DNA of 64,000 nt, taken from positions 8,079,658-8,143,657 of the forward strand of contig JAPTHN010000018.1 in assembly GCA_026936325.1 (NCBI GenBank). Reading direction: 5' to 3'. Below are positions 23,545 through 35,200 of the stretch, piece by piece. Both the position numbers and the translations under genes were made by a program. The DNA comes from Platynereis dumerilii (taxonomy: Eukaryota; Annelida; Polychaeta; Phyllodocida; Nereididae). Under the pieces are notes generated by a model. It did not search any database, was not told where the DNA came from, and was given only the letters and a program-made list of their open reading frames with translations. Position 1 is the first letter of the stretch. The number at the start of each line of letters is the position of its first letter.

Positions 23545-24075
23545 TCATATTGTTGTTTCATTTTTTTTGCAAGTTGCAAGGTAAGATAAGAAAGACTCTT
23601 CATTGGTCAAATCTTCTCCTATAAATATTCCAGTGTTTTTCGTGGCTCTTATCCTGTGATTATGTATAGTCCGCGCTTCCCAAATAGAATTGAGAGTTAG
23701 TATTATTTTTCTGTTTTGTGTGCTCGTTTTCAGAAACTTTGCACCGTTAATTGAAGGCATTTTGTGATATTTAATATGCTTGCCTTTGAAGGTCATTAGA
23801 CAGCTTGTGGATCGTTTCTTCATTTATGAATCGATTTGTTTCGAAACTCTCCATTTTCTGCAGAACTGCATTCATCTGTTGTGACATTGAGGCAGTGAAG
23901 TCCTGCAGCAAGAAAGTCACGTGCAGCAAGCTTGCCAAAGGGTGCATAATGTCATATTTGCTAACCAGACTGAACCTTTGTTTGATCTGTCACCTCATAC
24001 ACTCCTTATATTCACAAATCTTAAACAGATCCGCTGTCCCTACTGTCTTTATACTACTGTTCCCCAACGATCATA
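23545..24075 (-). mobile_element. BEL/Pao fossil, partial
   Basis: 23545-24010 aligns with 26560-27115, the upstream flank of the clearest BEL/Pao gag remnant in the window; NSIWEAR is readable in both. It is old, with several breaks, and no LTRs were delimited. Confidence 0.45.
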
Positions 24076-24560
24076 AATAATGAGGCTGAGTACTCACAAA
24101 TCAAAAGAATAGTATTTCACCTTGTGGAATCAAAATTTATTGTGCTTCTGAGCATAAAGAGAGGGGGGGGGCTCAGAGGCCCTGTGGACCGTACATGTCA
24201 CAAAATTTGGTGGACTGTAGGAGGGTTAAAGTTTAGACAACATTATATTCAAATAAAAAGAAGAATTCACAGTGAACTCACTCATTGTGTTCCCATTGAA
24301 GGAACCGTAAAGTGTATCTTTATGGCGGTCGATGAGATTAACCAAAACCTCCACCTCATCAGCAGTAAAATTTGCCTTTCTCTTGTTCTGAAAATTAGAA
24401 AATAACTTCACATAGGCTAATGCATATTAGTTAATTAGTTATTGAGGAAAGTTTTAAAATTTTTATTTTATATGGATTATTTAAATTTTGATACAATGGA
24501 TAGTTTGTAATTAGGTTATCTTGAGACTAACTTCTCTGATAACTACATGTACGGCCCGCC
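24076..24560. other. Non-coding, nothing recognised
   Basis: Contains a G-run at 24163-24172. No repeat or gene was recognised. Confidence 0.35.
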
Positions 24561-25070
24561 ACTGCTCTTTCTTCGTCCATCCTACCTCACCTTGTACTGC
24601 TTCTTCTGCACAGTCAGAGGGTGATTGCAACAATTTTGTCACTCGCTACAGACGAGACTGCCTGCCAGTGCCTGGTCTGTCGAGTGGGCAGTGATACCTC
24701 TGCCTTTGTAGGTGAGGCTCCATGCCAGGTCTCTGTCATCTCCTATGTGAGACCTTTGTACAAATCACACAATTAGGTGTGCTAGTGCGGTAAACAATTT
24801 TTATGTAGTTGCAAACATCCACCTCCTATCCTAATAAGCCTAACTAGTGCATAAATACTGGATTAAAGCCTCAATTATCTGTCCCTCTTTGTTGCTGTGT
24901 GCCAGAAAGCAATGCTGTTCCAGGGACTCCTTAAATTTAAGTGCCAACCAGATGATGGTTGGGGGGCCTCTTTTCCACCTCCCAAACATTATGGTGCTTG
25001 ATGTCAAAAGGGTCATGGTACTGGAATTTATTGAGCTTGTTTTTTCCTGTTAGAAACAGAGCACTGCTTC
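24560..25070. repeat. Dispersed repeat with CATAAATA-like core
   Basis: 24660-24760 resembles 22850-22980. 24810-24960 shares the core plus the following GCTGTTCCAGGGACT segment with 27115-27260. Confidence 0.45.
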
Positions 25071-25869
25071 CAACTTAGCTAGTATATGTAATGAATTAGG
25101 CTCTGTATGACGCATACACATTATGAAAATACGCATGCACTTGCGTTGGAGCGACAGCTATAGTTTGACTCTATACCCGGCCCCGGGTTCCCCTCCCTTC
25201 TCAGAAACCCGTGACTGGTAGTAAAGTTCCCTTACCTGATCTTTGTGTTTCACTATATGTTGAATCTTCTTCTTCTTTACCTCTATGCCACTAGCACAAA
25301 AAAACATCAATTTACCCAGGCTGATGTAATTGGAAGAAGTGCCTGAAATGTTTTATCCAGACCCTTAAGTTACGCTCTTTTGTTGCGTCCTTCCTCATTG
25401 TTGCATTTTGGGCAGTTTGGGCTGTTCCTGAACCATTCGTCTAGGCATTCTCGGCAACCCAGAAGTGATTTGCGACATTGCGATGCCACTGACATGTTGA
25501 TAGGACCTTAAATGAATGTATACAATTATAAATCAGAAACAAAAAATAGGCTATTTCTCTATATGGCCCAATCAGGTCCTGATGAGACGTAAAACACTCA
25601 TTCCCTGTATTACCCCTTTTTGTGTCATTGGTGCCGGAGCACCCTATTAATATGGGAGTTCTGTATGAGCACTGGATGATCCCTTTCCATTTCTAGACTA
25701 AGACATGCATTCCTGTCTTTAGGCAGAGCAGGTTTCTATCATCAGGTCTAACCAATTCCATCCACTCGGGACATTTTGGCTTCTTTTTTATCTGAAGCAT
25801 TGTAATTATTCTCCGGTCAAACAGACATATCCTCATTTGGATGGCGAATGTATTTGTCAACAGTTGAAT
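25071..25869. other. Non-coding, old repeat debris
   Basis: 25560-25600 resembles 7930-7975 (CCCAATCAGGTCCTGATGAG). No gene was recognised. Confidence 0.35.
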
Positions 25870-26660
25870 TTCGCCAGTCTTCGCGAACAAACAAACTCAA
25901 GTTATGGACAAACTTGTAAATGAACGTGTACATCTCAATAATGGAAGAGTTGACAATTCATAGCATACTTTCACTGATGCCATATCTCATTTTACTGCGT
26001 TCATCAGAAATGGACGACCTCATGCCACTCAACAGATAGTCGAGGTCATCTTCCTGATTTTCACTCACTCTGGCCCACTCAATTCGAATATCTTGCAGGA
26101 ATCTTGATAATATAAGTGGCGTGAGAATAACTCCATACTGTTTTCTGAATACCCCAAGGGCTTCTAGACTTCCTACATGCGACTTCAGATCATCATAGAA
26201 TCTCCAAAGGGTGTTTCCTTTATTGTTTCGGGGTATTTTCCAGTGAAGAAGCTCTTGAACTTGGGAAAAATAATAGTGCATGCTGTGTCATAGTGACATC
26301 CCAAAAGTGACAAACCCTGTATTGATGACTTAGTAAGTAAGTAAATTTTGAGATGTCTGGAAGATCTGTATCATGAACAGCAACTTTGAATTGTTCCCAG
26401 AAGGTTTTCCATTCTAAGTGATTGCTGTTAAAGGAAGGCAGTTCTAATTCAGGCAACTTAGCATAAGTCATAGAAATGGATCCGGAATTGGACGCTGTGT
26501 CTTCACAAGATACGAAAGAATCTTCATTGGTGGCTATTATCATGCGAAGATATATAGCCCGTGCTTCCCAAATGGAGTGGAGAGTTACTAGTATTTCTTT
26601 CCTTTTTCTGCACAGTCATCATTGGTGATTATTTTCAGAAACTTCACAGCAATAAATGAC
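25870..26660 (-). mobile_element. BEL/Pao gag fossil
   Basis: Minus-strand frames from 26543 to 25958 carry the DUF1759-type gag signature of BEL/Pao elements: KLPELELPSFNSNHLEWKTF, then VAVHDTDLPDISKFTYL and later QYGVILTPLILSRFLQDIR. This is the best-preserved LTR-element relic here, yet it is broken several times and has no pol or LTRs attached. Related relics lie at 10560, 23545 and possibly 27760 and 1, which suggests an old family burst. Confidence 0.75.
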
Positions 26661-27290
26661 GGCTTTTTGTGATATTTGGTTATGAATATCTCTTCAACAA
26701 TGGCCTTAGGATCACTACCAGTTGTTATGCTGCTGATAATTAAGTTGTGGGCCCTCCTGTGAGTTTTGGTAGTGCAGTGTGGGTGGTATTTTTATTTTGA
26801 AGCCTTCCTGGCACTGTTGCACTAGCTGGCAGCCTGGCATGCTCACAGATTGTAATGAGAATAGCTTCTGTTACAATAGTTCATATGCTTGCCATTGAAG
26901 GTCAGTAGACAGCCTGTGGATCGTTTTCGTCATTTTTGGATCAATTTGTTTCAAAGCTGTCCGTTATCTGCAGTACTGTGTTCATCTGTTGTGACATTGA
27001 GGCTGTGAAGTCCTGCAGCAAGGAAGTCAAGGGCAGCAGCAAGCTAGTTAAGGGCTGCATTATGTCATATAGTTGCTAACTAGGCTGAACCTTTGATTGA
27101 TCTGTCATTATGGCTTTCATCTCCTGTCAAGATTAGCTCATCCAGTGCTTAACTAGAGGAATAAAGACCCAATCATCCATCCGTCTTTGTTGGTATCAGC
27201 TAGAAATTGATGCTGTTCCAGGGACTTCTTAAATTTAGGGGCCAACCAAATGATTCTTCAAGGGGGGGGGGGGGGTTATGGATTTTACCG
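26661..27290. repeat. Fossil flank and dispersed repeat
   Basis: 26885-27110 aligns with 23770-24000. 27115-27260 repeats the CATAAATA-type core region. A G-run lies at 27261-27273. Confidence 0.4.
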
Positions 27291-27759
27291 TAGGGACTAA
27301 CTACAGCTGTCATCCCAATCAAAGTGTCATATGAATACTTGGATGTTGTGTATGCCATGTACAGGGCCTGATTCGCTACATGTATATACTCTGGTTTAGT
27401 TGGATAGAGTTTAAACAGAATTTAAAAAAAAAGGCCTGATAACTTTTTATTATGTTAGGGCGTGGTTTTCAAAATGGAACATTGGAAGTGGCGTAACTAT
27501 TCAAACTTGCCACATTTTTGTGCCCCGAAAGTTGTGCCACATCGTCAGGGTGGACTACTCCCATGCAATAAGTTGGTACACATTCTTTTTCTAATGCTAA
27601 AACTACTTTTCAAGTCTGTATTATTGACCGTTTCCTCATGATTGTTGACAATTTGTTAAGCCTCATTGGTGGATTCTTGTACCAAATTTTCTTGTGAACA
27701 GGATTAGGGATTGAAAAGAGGGGGGCATCAGGTAAATTCATAGATTCAGGCCTCTTGCT
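27291..27759. other. Non-coding, nothing recognised
   Basis: Unique-looking sequence without ORFs or repeats of note. Confidence 0.4.
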
Positions 27760-28530
27760 TGCAAATGATTCAAAAGCCTTTGCTGGGCATCTCTCCGAAG
27801 TTGCCAGAAAAAAAATCTATTGTCTCCATTTGTGTTTTTGTTGCTCCCTCTGTAAATTCAATAAAGCAGTAATTGCCATTTTCCCCCCTTTCCCGACCAA
27901 TGTACCCCTATTTAAGTGTTTTGCTTTCTTGTACCCTTCTAAACTTTAATCCTTTACAAATGCACACAATTTTTAAGTTGCAAACCGTCGTTTAATCCAA
28001 ATTGACCTATCTCCCACATGAGCGTCTCGTAGCTCCCCTGGAGTGCCTCCGCCTTCTTTGGTATTTCCTAATCCTCTTTGCTTCAAATCTTTCTTTTTTG
28101 AAGACGCCATTCATCTGGACTGCTGAAAGAGAGGGTCTTTTCCATTGTCAATTCCATAATTAAGATGTTTCAGCTTTCTTTTGATTGCCCGAGAGTAAGA
28201 CACAACCGTGCCAGTTTCAAACAAATTTCCATCAGGATTTTTAAGTTCAAGTATTGTTTCAGCATGTCCTCATCCCTGACATTTCTAAGTCCAGGATTTC
28301 TTCCTCTCATCCAAACACAAATCCTCCTGTAAACTTGGTCTGTTTCTTTTTTGATTGCTGTCGATTGATTTGCCTCTACATATTCGAACAGACTGCTTTC
28401 CTGGTTTTGAGATGCATATCATTTTCAACCGCCACATCATCAAGTTCAATCTGAATATGATCTTCAACAGCCAAATTGTACTCAGCGCATAATTCTTGAA
28501 TGAGATCCATCAAGAGTCAGTCTGACAAAG
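27760..28530 (-). mobile_element. LTR-retroelement fossil, gag-like
   Basis: 27760-28145 matches 1-365. Upstream on the minus strand (28500-28390) reads NLAVEDHIQIELDDVAVEND, an acidic gag-like stretch. It is broken repeatedly. Assignment to BEL/Pao is by its companions at 1 and 10560. Confidence 0.3.
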
Positions 28531-28739
28531 AAATACCATGCCCTTATTAATTTGATTCTCATGCCCTAATTATTCAATTTTCTATCTTCGTGACAATATT
28601 ATATTTATATTACAACAATGTCATTCAAATCTGTCAGTATGTAATAAGTATTGTACTGTGAGATTGATCAGCCTGATATTTTATTTTACAGGTCATAGTG
28701 ACATTAAGTTGACTGACCTCTTCAAAACTAGTATAGATT

Positions 28740-29456
28740 AACATAAATGGGCAAAGCATGAACGTCTTTCCAAGCCAATTTCCTGCACTATTTTTATGAC
28801 TTTGAACCAGACTCGAAACTATTCCAATGCAGAAAATCTAATAAGTATGTTTCATAACATGCTCACTCTTTGACATAGCAAGTGTAATTATAACTTCCAG
28901 GTATACCTATTTCTTCTTTTAGCACATGTAACTGACCTGCAACATCTTGTTCCTTGTGGCCAATTCAGCACCGGGAAGGAAAGGGTTTCGTGTAGCAAAA
29001 GCAATTAATAATTCACAGTTGCTTATTGAAAACTTAAGGCCTATGTCATAACATGAGCCTAAATTAATCTTTGATGTGCAATATATTCTCAGGCTGATGC
29101 AAACGAAACTTGATAATGTTAACAGCAAAGACAAAGATTCTTTGGCAAGCCTTTGTATCAGGGCTTGGGAGTCAGGTATACACTCCTCTTTTCATAAAAC
29201 GATATATTGTACACTTATGTCACATTGTTAGAAGAAAGAAGAAATGATTCTGTAGAATGTCCAAAGATTTTTAACATGAATGACTAATTGATTATTTAGT
29301 TTGTGTCAAATTTTAGACGCATTTCATTTGTTGCAAAAAATGTATGTAAATTATTTTCTGGAGTCTTAATTTGTCAAATTAATTTTCACCTCCAATCTTG
29401 ACTCCACCTGAAAACCAAATGTCAATGCCGCCTCTATCCAACTCCATGACTCCAAA
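28740..29456. repeat. Long dispersed repeat E, copy without insertions
   Basis: 28850-29456 is collinear with 36490-37820. The second copy contains two extra segments, 36636-37034 and 37377-37716, so this copy provides their empty sites. 28740-28860 also matches 31710-31830. Confidence 0.75.
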
Positions 29457-29733
29457 GGGCTATTCCGTAAAGTCCGACTTACGGATTTGACACTTTAGCA
29501 GCTTGTGTAGCCCTACCACCTTAACTTAGCATCGTGTGATGTACGTCTGAAACGCTATATATTTTGATGCAGCTCAGCTCCTGTTGCACTTAGAGTTTTG
29601 GTTGATGGCTTGCCTGATACCCCTATTACCTGGCCTCATCCCTATATAACAATGAAATAGCTGAGATATAATGGTAGGGCTACACAAGCAGCTAGAGTGC
29701 CAAATCTGAAATTCTGAGTTTACGGAATTGCCC
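29457..29733. mobile_element. MITE with about 60-bp inverted ends
   Basis: GGGCTATTCCGTAAA at the left and TTTACGGAATTGCCC at the right are inverted copies. The similarity extends to GCTTGTGTAGCCCTACCA about 60 bp inside each end. It is flanked by CAAA on both sides (29453-29456, 29734-29737), a 4-bp target duplication. No coding capacity. Confidence 0.75.
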
Positions 29734-29737
29734 CAAA

Positions 29738-30589
29738 GCTATCTAAACTAGTTCTGGGCGCTCACAAGGGCTTTTTGATGATATGGATACAGGGGGCTGC
29801 TAATTTAACATTTCATCTGATGGCTTCAGTGTTTTTCGTAACTTCCGTTTGCGACGCCGAAACAAAATTTGACCCTCTGAGTCCTTTTATACTTTGAGGA
29901 TTTTCTTGGTCATAGCAGTCCAGCCCTCTCGACCTCGCCGTCCAAAATGGTGAAAAAGCAGGTACTGTGCCGGTACATATACGTATATTCAGCCAAAGTG
30001 GCAGGATTTGTTGTCCAAGAAGAGAAGTATTTTGCGCGTTTCTCCATGTCTGCTTTCTCGATTACAGGTTCGTGTTGAGGTTTAGGATTCCTTGACGATA
30101 ATAGAGCCTGCACCTGGCTTTGAACATATTATTCGCTGACATGAAGTCCTTGTAATGTTATATGTTGAAATTTCTTTTCCATCATGTCCATGGTGCAGCA
30201 GTTATATGACGATGAATTACAGCTCTGTATCAGTTTAATATTCAGCAAAAAGACGTTTTCCTCGTTAATTAGGCCTAATGCTAATTACGGGCAGCCTATG
30301 CATATTTCAAGATGACAACCCCCCTAACATTTCTCCTAAGAACCCCTTCTATCCAAAAAAAATAGTTGTCTGCTTCTACCCAGAGGCGACAACAGGTCTC
30401 ACTGGGGATCTTCTTTTCCAAATTGGCCTCCCGACTAGATTGATGGGGGTAAGGGAACAACCCTGTTTGAAATGCATACATGTACCCTAACCCTATGACG
30501 CATGTATCTTGATGATATTCTGTTGTCCAATAAAATTCTATTTATACATGTTACCTTGGCTAAGCATTTTCTCAATTATGCATATGGGG
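29738..30589. other. Non-coding, old repeat debris
   Basis: 29860-29945 matches 9880-9960. The remainder shows no gene or ordered repeat. Confidence 0.35.
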
Positions 30590-30800
30590 AGAGTTGGTCC
30601 AGTAGTAGCGCTATAGGCTGCCAATTGCTGGGTCCAGGATTAGAATCCAGCTTTTGCCAGGTCTTGGCCTATGACATGTTGGACAGCTGTTCATATCATC
30701 CTTTGCCTCATTGTCATATTCTTCTCCTGTCCTAATTAGCCTACCAAGTGCATGAATACAGGACATAAAGCCCCAATCATCCGTCCATCCATCCATCTCA
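30590..30800 (+). mobile_element. tRNA-derived SINE
   Basis: The head has an A-box-like segment (GAGTTGGTCCAGTAGTAGCG) and a B-box-like GGATTAGAATCC at tRNA spacing. The body runs through GCCTACCAAGTGCATGAATA, and the tail is (CATC)n at 30780-30798. A 5'-truncated relative is at 19525-19674. Confidence 0.55.
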
Positions 30801-32206
30801 ATAATGCATTGAATTCTTCATCACTCACTGTTGCATGGTCAAGTCTTTTCTATTCCTGCCTTTGGCACCTAAATTCGGGAGCTAGGTCTTGACTGCAACT
30901 CTCTTCCATCTCCCCTAAAGCAGGGCCGTTATTGATTGTTGGCCCTTGTTGAGGGGCGTTATAGAATTTTTATTATTGACCCTGAACGAGGTTGTCCCAT
31001 GGCTAAATGGGGACTGTGTCTTACTAATAATATAACAATAACAGGACTTGTGAGGGAAATGTGGGATTTTGCTTGAGGTCTCTCAAATCTCATAGTGCCA
31101 AAACTAGGTCTCGGTATTACTCTCATTGCCACAATTTCAGAAATATCAGTCTGATTTCCATAGTCAACATAGAAATTAACAAATGACCAACTTCATTGTT
31201 TGACCTGCTGGAGAGCTGACAATGATCATAACGGTCCTGATGGAGGGTCTATAATTAATTGGAAAGATTTTTTTTCGCAAGCATTTTATTTCCAATATTT
31301 TTCTTCTGAATGTTTTTTGGCAACCTTTTTTTTCCATTTTTTTCCCGGAATTTTCTTTTTTTTTTCCAAAAATTTTCTTTAGCAAGTTTTTTTTTGGCCA
31401 TTTTTTGGTAATAATGGATCTGCAAGAGCTGAAATTGATTATAATTTCCTTGGTAGAGAGAGGGCCATTATAGGTCTCTACCTGCCAAGTTTCAGATATT
31501 AGAACAACACCAATATCTAGTTAATGGTGACAATGTCTTACTTTTTGGTCCTGGTATTTGGTAATAATATAACATAACGGGACTTGTGAGGGCAATATGG
31601 TATTTTGAGAGCCTGAGAGCATGGCTTGCTTATATCTCGAGGCTGCAATGATTACTGCCTTTCCAGGGTGGGATATTAATACCACACCAAATGAATTTGT
31701 CCCATACCAAGCATAGTATAAACTTCTTTCCAAGCTAATTTCCTTCTTGTCGCGTTTGCTGCCTGTTACAGGGATTATTTTGACTTTCAACCAGACTGAA
31801 AACATTCCGAGACAAAAACCTAATAAGGGGTAAGGGGGAGACCATTAAAGCACGGGAACCTAGTATAAAAGCAGGGTTTCAAGACACCCCAATCATTCTG
31901 GGTTTGGCCTTCAAAGAGTAAACACCTCCCATCTCCGTCAGTAAAATGCCTGTAACTGGTGATCTATTACTTCAACCAAAATAGTTTTTGGACAATTCGT
32001 TTGCAAGATGAACTATTGATCAACTGAGCTAAAATTCCGACTTTAAAAGATGCCAAAAAGCCAATATTTAACGAAAACATCTCTATTTGTGCACATTCAG
32101 TCAAATTTAACTTTCCTGATTCATTGGTCAAGAGAATCACATGACTTTTATGACTTAGCAACCAGTCTAAGCATGCTAATGAGATGATGTGGATTGTGTT
32201 TTGGAA
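30801..32206. other. Non-coding with dispersed repeat fragments
   Basis: 31013-31090 and 31530-31610 share TAATAATATAACA...GGACTTGTGAGGG. 31710-31830 matches 28740-28860. 31265-31410 is a T-rich tract. No gene was recognised. Confidence 0.4.
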
Positions 32207-35200
32207 TCATCATCATCATCTCATATATTAATGCGTGCTCTATAGCAACACAACTCACCAAATCCAGCATGGTTGCTATGCTCAATGTAGCCACTAACTG
32301 CCCTTCCTTTCACTCCCATCCCCCAAATATGCCAATCCACTCCATCTAACCTCTTCCCTCCGTGTTAATGGGGGGTCCCCTCCTCCCTACTGCTCAACAG
32401 TATTCCGTAATAATCCTTCAAAAGTCTTCATTTCTCATCCCCCATCCACCACTCATTTAATGTAAACAAATAATTTTACCAAATAACAACAGAGGGCTCT
32501 GCAAATCACAACCTACACACACAACTCCCTATTGGATTATGTATGAACAACATAAGAATATTTGCCAATGAGTGTAAATGTTTGCAAATGGGTGCAAATG
32601 TTTGCCAATGGGTGCCAATGTTTGCCAATCGATGTAAATGTATGGGTGCAAATGTTTGCCAACAGGCGCAAATGTTTGCCAACGGGCACAAATGTTTGCC
32701 AACGGGCGCAAATGTTTGTCAACGGCCGCAAATGTTTGCCAAACGGCGCAAATGTTTGCTAACAAATGCAAATGTTTGCCAACAGGTGCAAATGTTTGCC
32801 AACAAATGCAAATGTTTGCCAAAGGGCGCAAATGTTTGCCAACGGGCGCACATGTTTGCAAACGGCGCAAATGTTTGCCAACGGGCGCAAATGTTTGCCA
32901 ACAAGCGCAAATGTTTGCCAACGGGCGCAACTGTTTGCCAACGGGTGCAAATGTTTGCCAACGGATGCAAATGTTTGTCAACGGGTACAAATGTTTGCCA
33001 ATGGGCGCAAATGTTTGTCAACGGGTGCAAATGTTTGCCAACAGGCGCAAATGTTTGGCAACGGGCACAAATGTTTGGCAATGGGCGCAAATGTTTGCCA
33101 ACGGGCGCAAATGTTTGCCAACAGGAGCAAATATTTGCCAACGGGCATAAGTTTGCCAACGGGCGCACATGTTTACCAACGGGCGCAAATGTTGCCATTG
33201 GGTGTAAATGTTTGCCAATGGGTGTAAATGTTTGCCAATGGGTGTAAGTGTTTGCCAATTGGTGTAAATGTTTGCCGATGGGTGTAAATGTTTGGCAACG
33301 GGCGCAAATGTTTGCCAACAGGCGCAAATGTTTGTCAACGAGCGCAAATGTTTGCCAACGGGCGCAAATGTTTGCCAACAGGTGCAAATGTTTGCCAACG
33401 GGCGCAAATGTTTGCCAACGGGCGCAAATGTTTGGCAACGGACGCAAATGTTTGCCAACGGGCGCAAATGTTTGCCAACGGGCGCAAATGTTTGCCAACG
33501 GGCGCAACTGTTTGCCAAGGGCGCAAATGTTTGCCAATGGGCATAAGTTTGCCAACGGGCGCAAATGTTAGCCAACAGGCGCAAATGTTACCAACAGGCG
33601 CAAATGTTTGTCAACGGGCGCAAATGTTTGCCAACGGGCGCAAATGTTTGCAAACGGGCGCAAATGTTGCCAACGGGCGCAAATGTTTGCCAACAGGCGC
33701 AAATGTTTGCCAACGGGCGCAAATGTTTGCCAACGGGCGCAAATGTTTGCCAACGGGCGCAGATGTTTGCCAACAGGCGCAGATGTTTGCCAACGGGCAT
33801 AAGTTTGCCAACGGGCGCAAATGTTTGCCAACGGGCGCAACTGTTTGCCAACGGGTGCAAATGTTTGCCAACGGGTGCAAATGTTTGCCAACGGGCACAC
33901 ATGTTTGCCAACGGGCGCAAATGTTTGCCAACGGGTGCACAGGTTTGCCAACGGCTGCAAATGTTTGCCAACGGGCCAATGTTTGCCAACGGGAGCACAT
34001 GTTTGCCAACGGGAGCACATGTTTGCCAACAGGCGCAAATGTTTGCCAACGGGCGCAAATGTTTGCCAACGGGCGCAAATGTTTGCCACCGGCGCAAATG
34101 TTTGCCAACGGGCGCACATGTTTGCTAACGGATGCAAATGTTTGTCAACGGCCGCAAATGTTTGCCAAACGGCGCAAATGTTTGCGAACAAATGCAAATG
34201 TTTGCCAACAGGTGCAAATGTTTGCCAACAAATGCAAATGTTTGCCAAAGGGCGCAAATGTTTGCCAACGGGCGCACATGTTTGCAAACGGCGCAAATGT
34301 TTGCCAACGGGCGCAAATGTTTGCCAACAAGCGCAAATGTTTGCCAACGGGCGCAACTGTTTGCCAACGGGTGCAAATGTTTGCCAACGGATGCAAATGT
34401 TTGTCAACGGGTACAAATGTTTGCCAATGGGCGCAAATGTTTGTCAACGGGTGCAAATGTTTGCCAACAGGCGCAAATGTTTGGCAACGGGCACAAATGT
34501 TTGGCAATGGGCGCAAATGTTTGCCAACGGGCGCAAATGTTTGCCAACAGGAGCTAATATTTGCCAACGGGCATAAGTTTGCCAACGGGCGCACATGTTT
34601 ACCAACAGGCGCGAATGTTGCCATTGGGTGTAAATGTTTGCCAATGGGTGTAAATGTTTGCCAATGGGTGTAAGTGTTTGCCAATTGGTGTAAATGTTTG
34701 CCGATGGGTGTAAATGTTTGGCAACGGGCGCAAATGTTTGCCAACAGGCGCAAATGTTTGTCAACGAGCGCAAATGTTTGCCAACGGGCGCAAATGTTTG
34801 CCAACGGGTGCAAATGTTTGCCAACGGGCGCAAATGTTTGCCAACGGGCGCAAATGTTTGGCAACGGACGAAAATGTTTGGCAATGGGCCCAAATGTTTG
34901 GCAATGGGCCCAAATGTTTGCCAACAGGCGCAAATGTTTGCCAACGGGTGCAAATGTTTGCCAATGGGCGCAAATGTTTGCCAACGGGCGCAAATGTTTG
35001 CCAACGGGTGCAAATGTTTGCCAACAGACGCAAATGTTTGCCAACGGGCGCAAATGTTTGGCAACAGGTGCAAATGTTTGCCAACGGGCGCAAATGTTTG
35101 CCAACGGGTGCAAATGTTTGCCAACGGGCGCAACTGTTTGCCAAGGGCGCAAATGTTTGCCAAGGGGCATAAGTTTGCCAACGGGCGCAAATGTTTGCCA

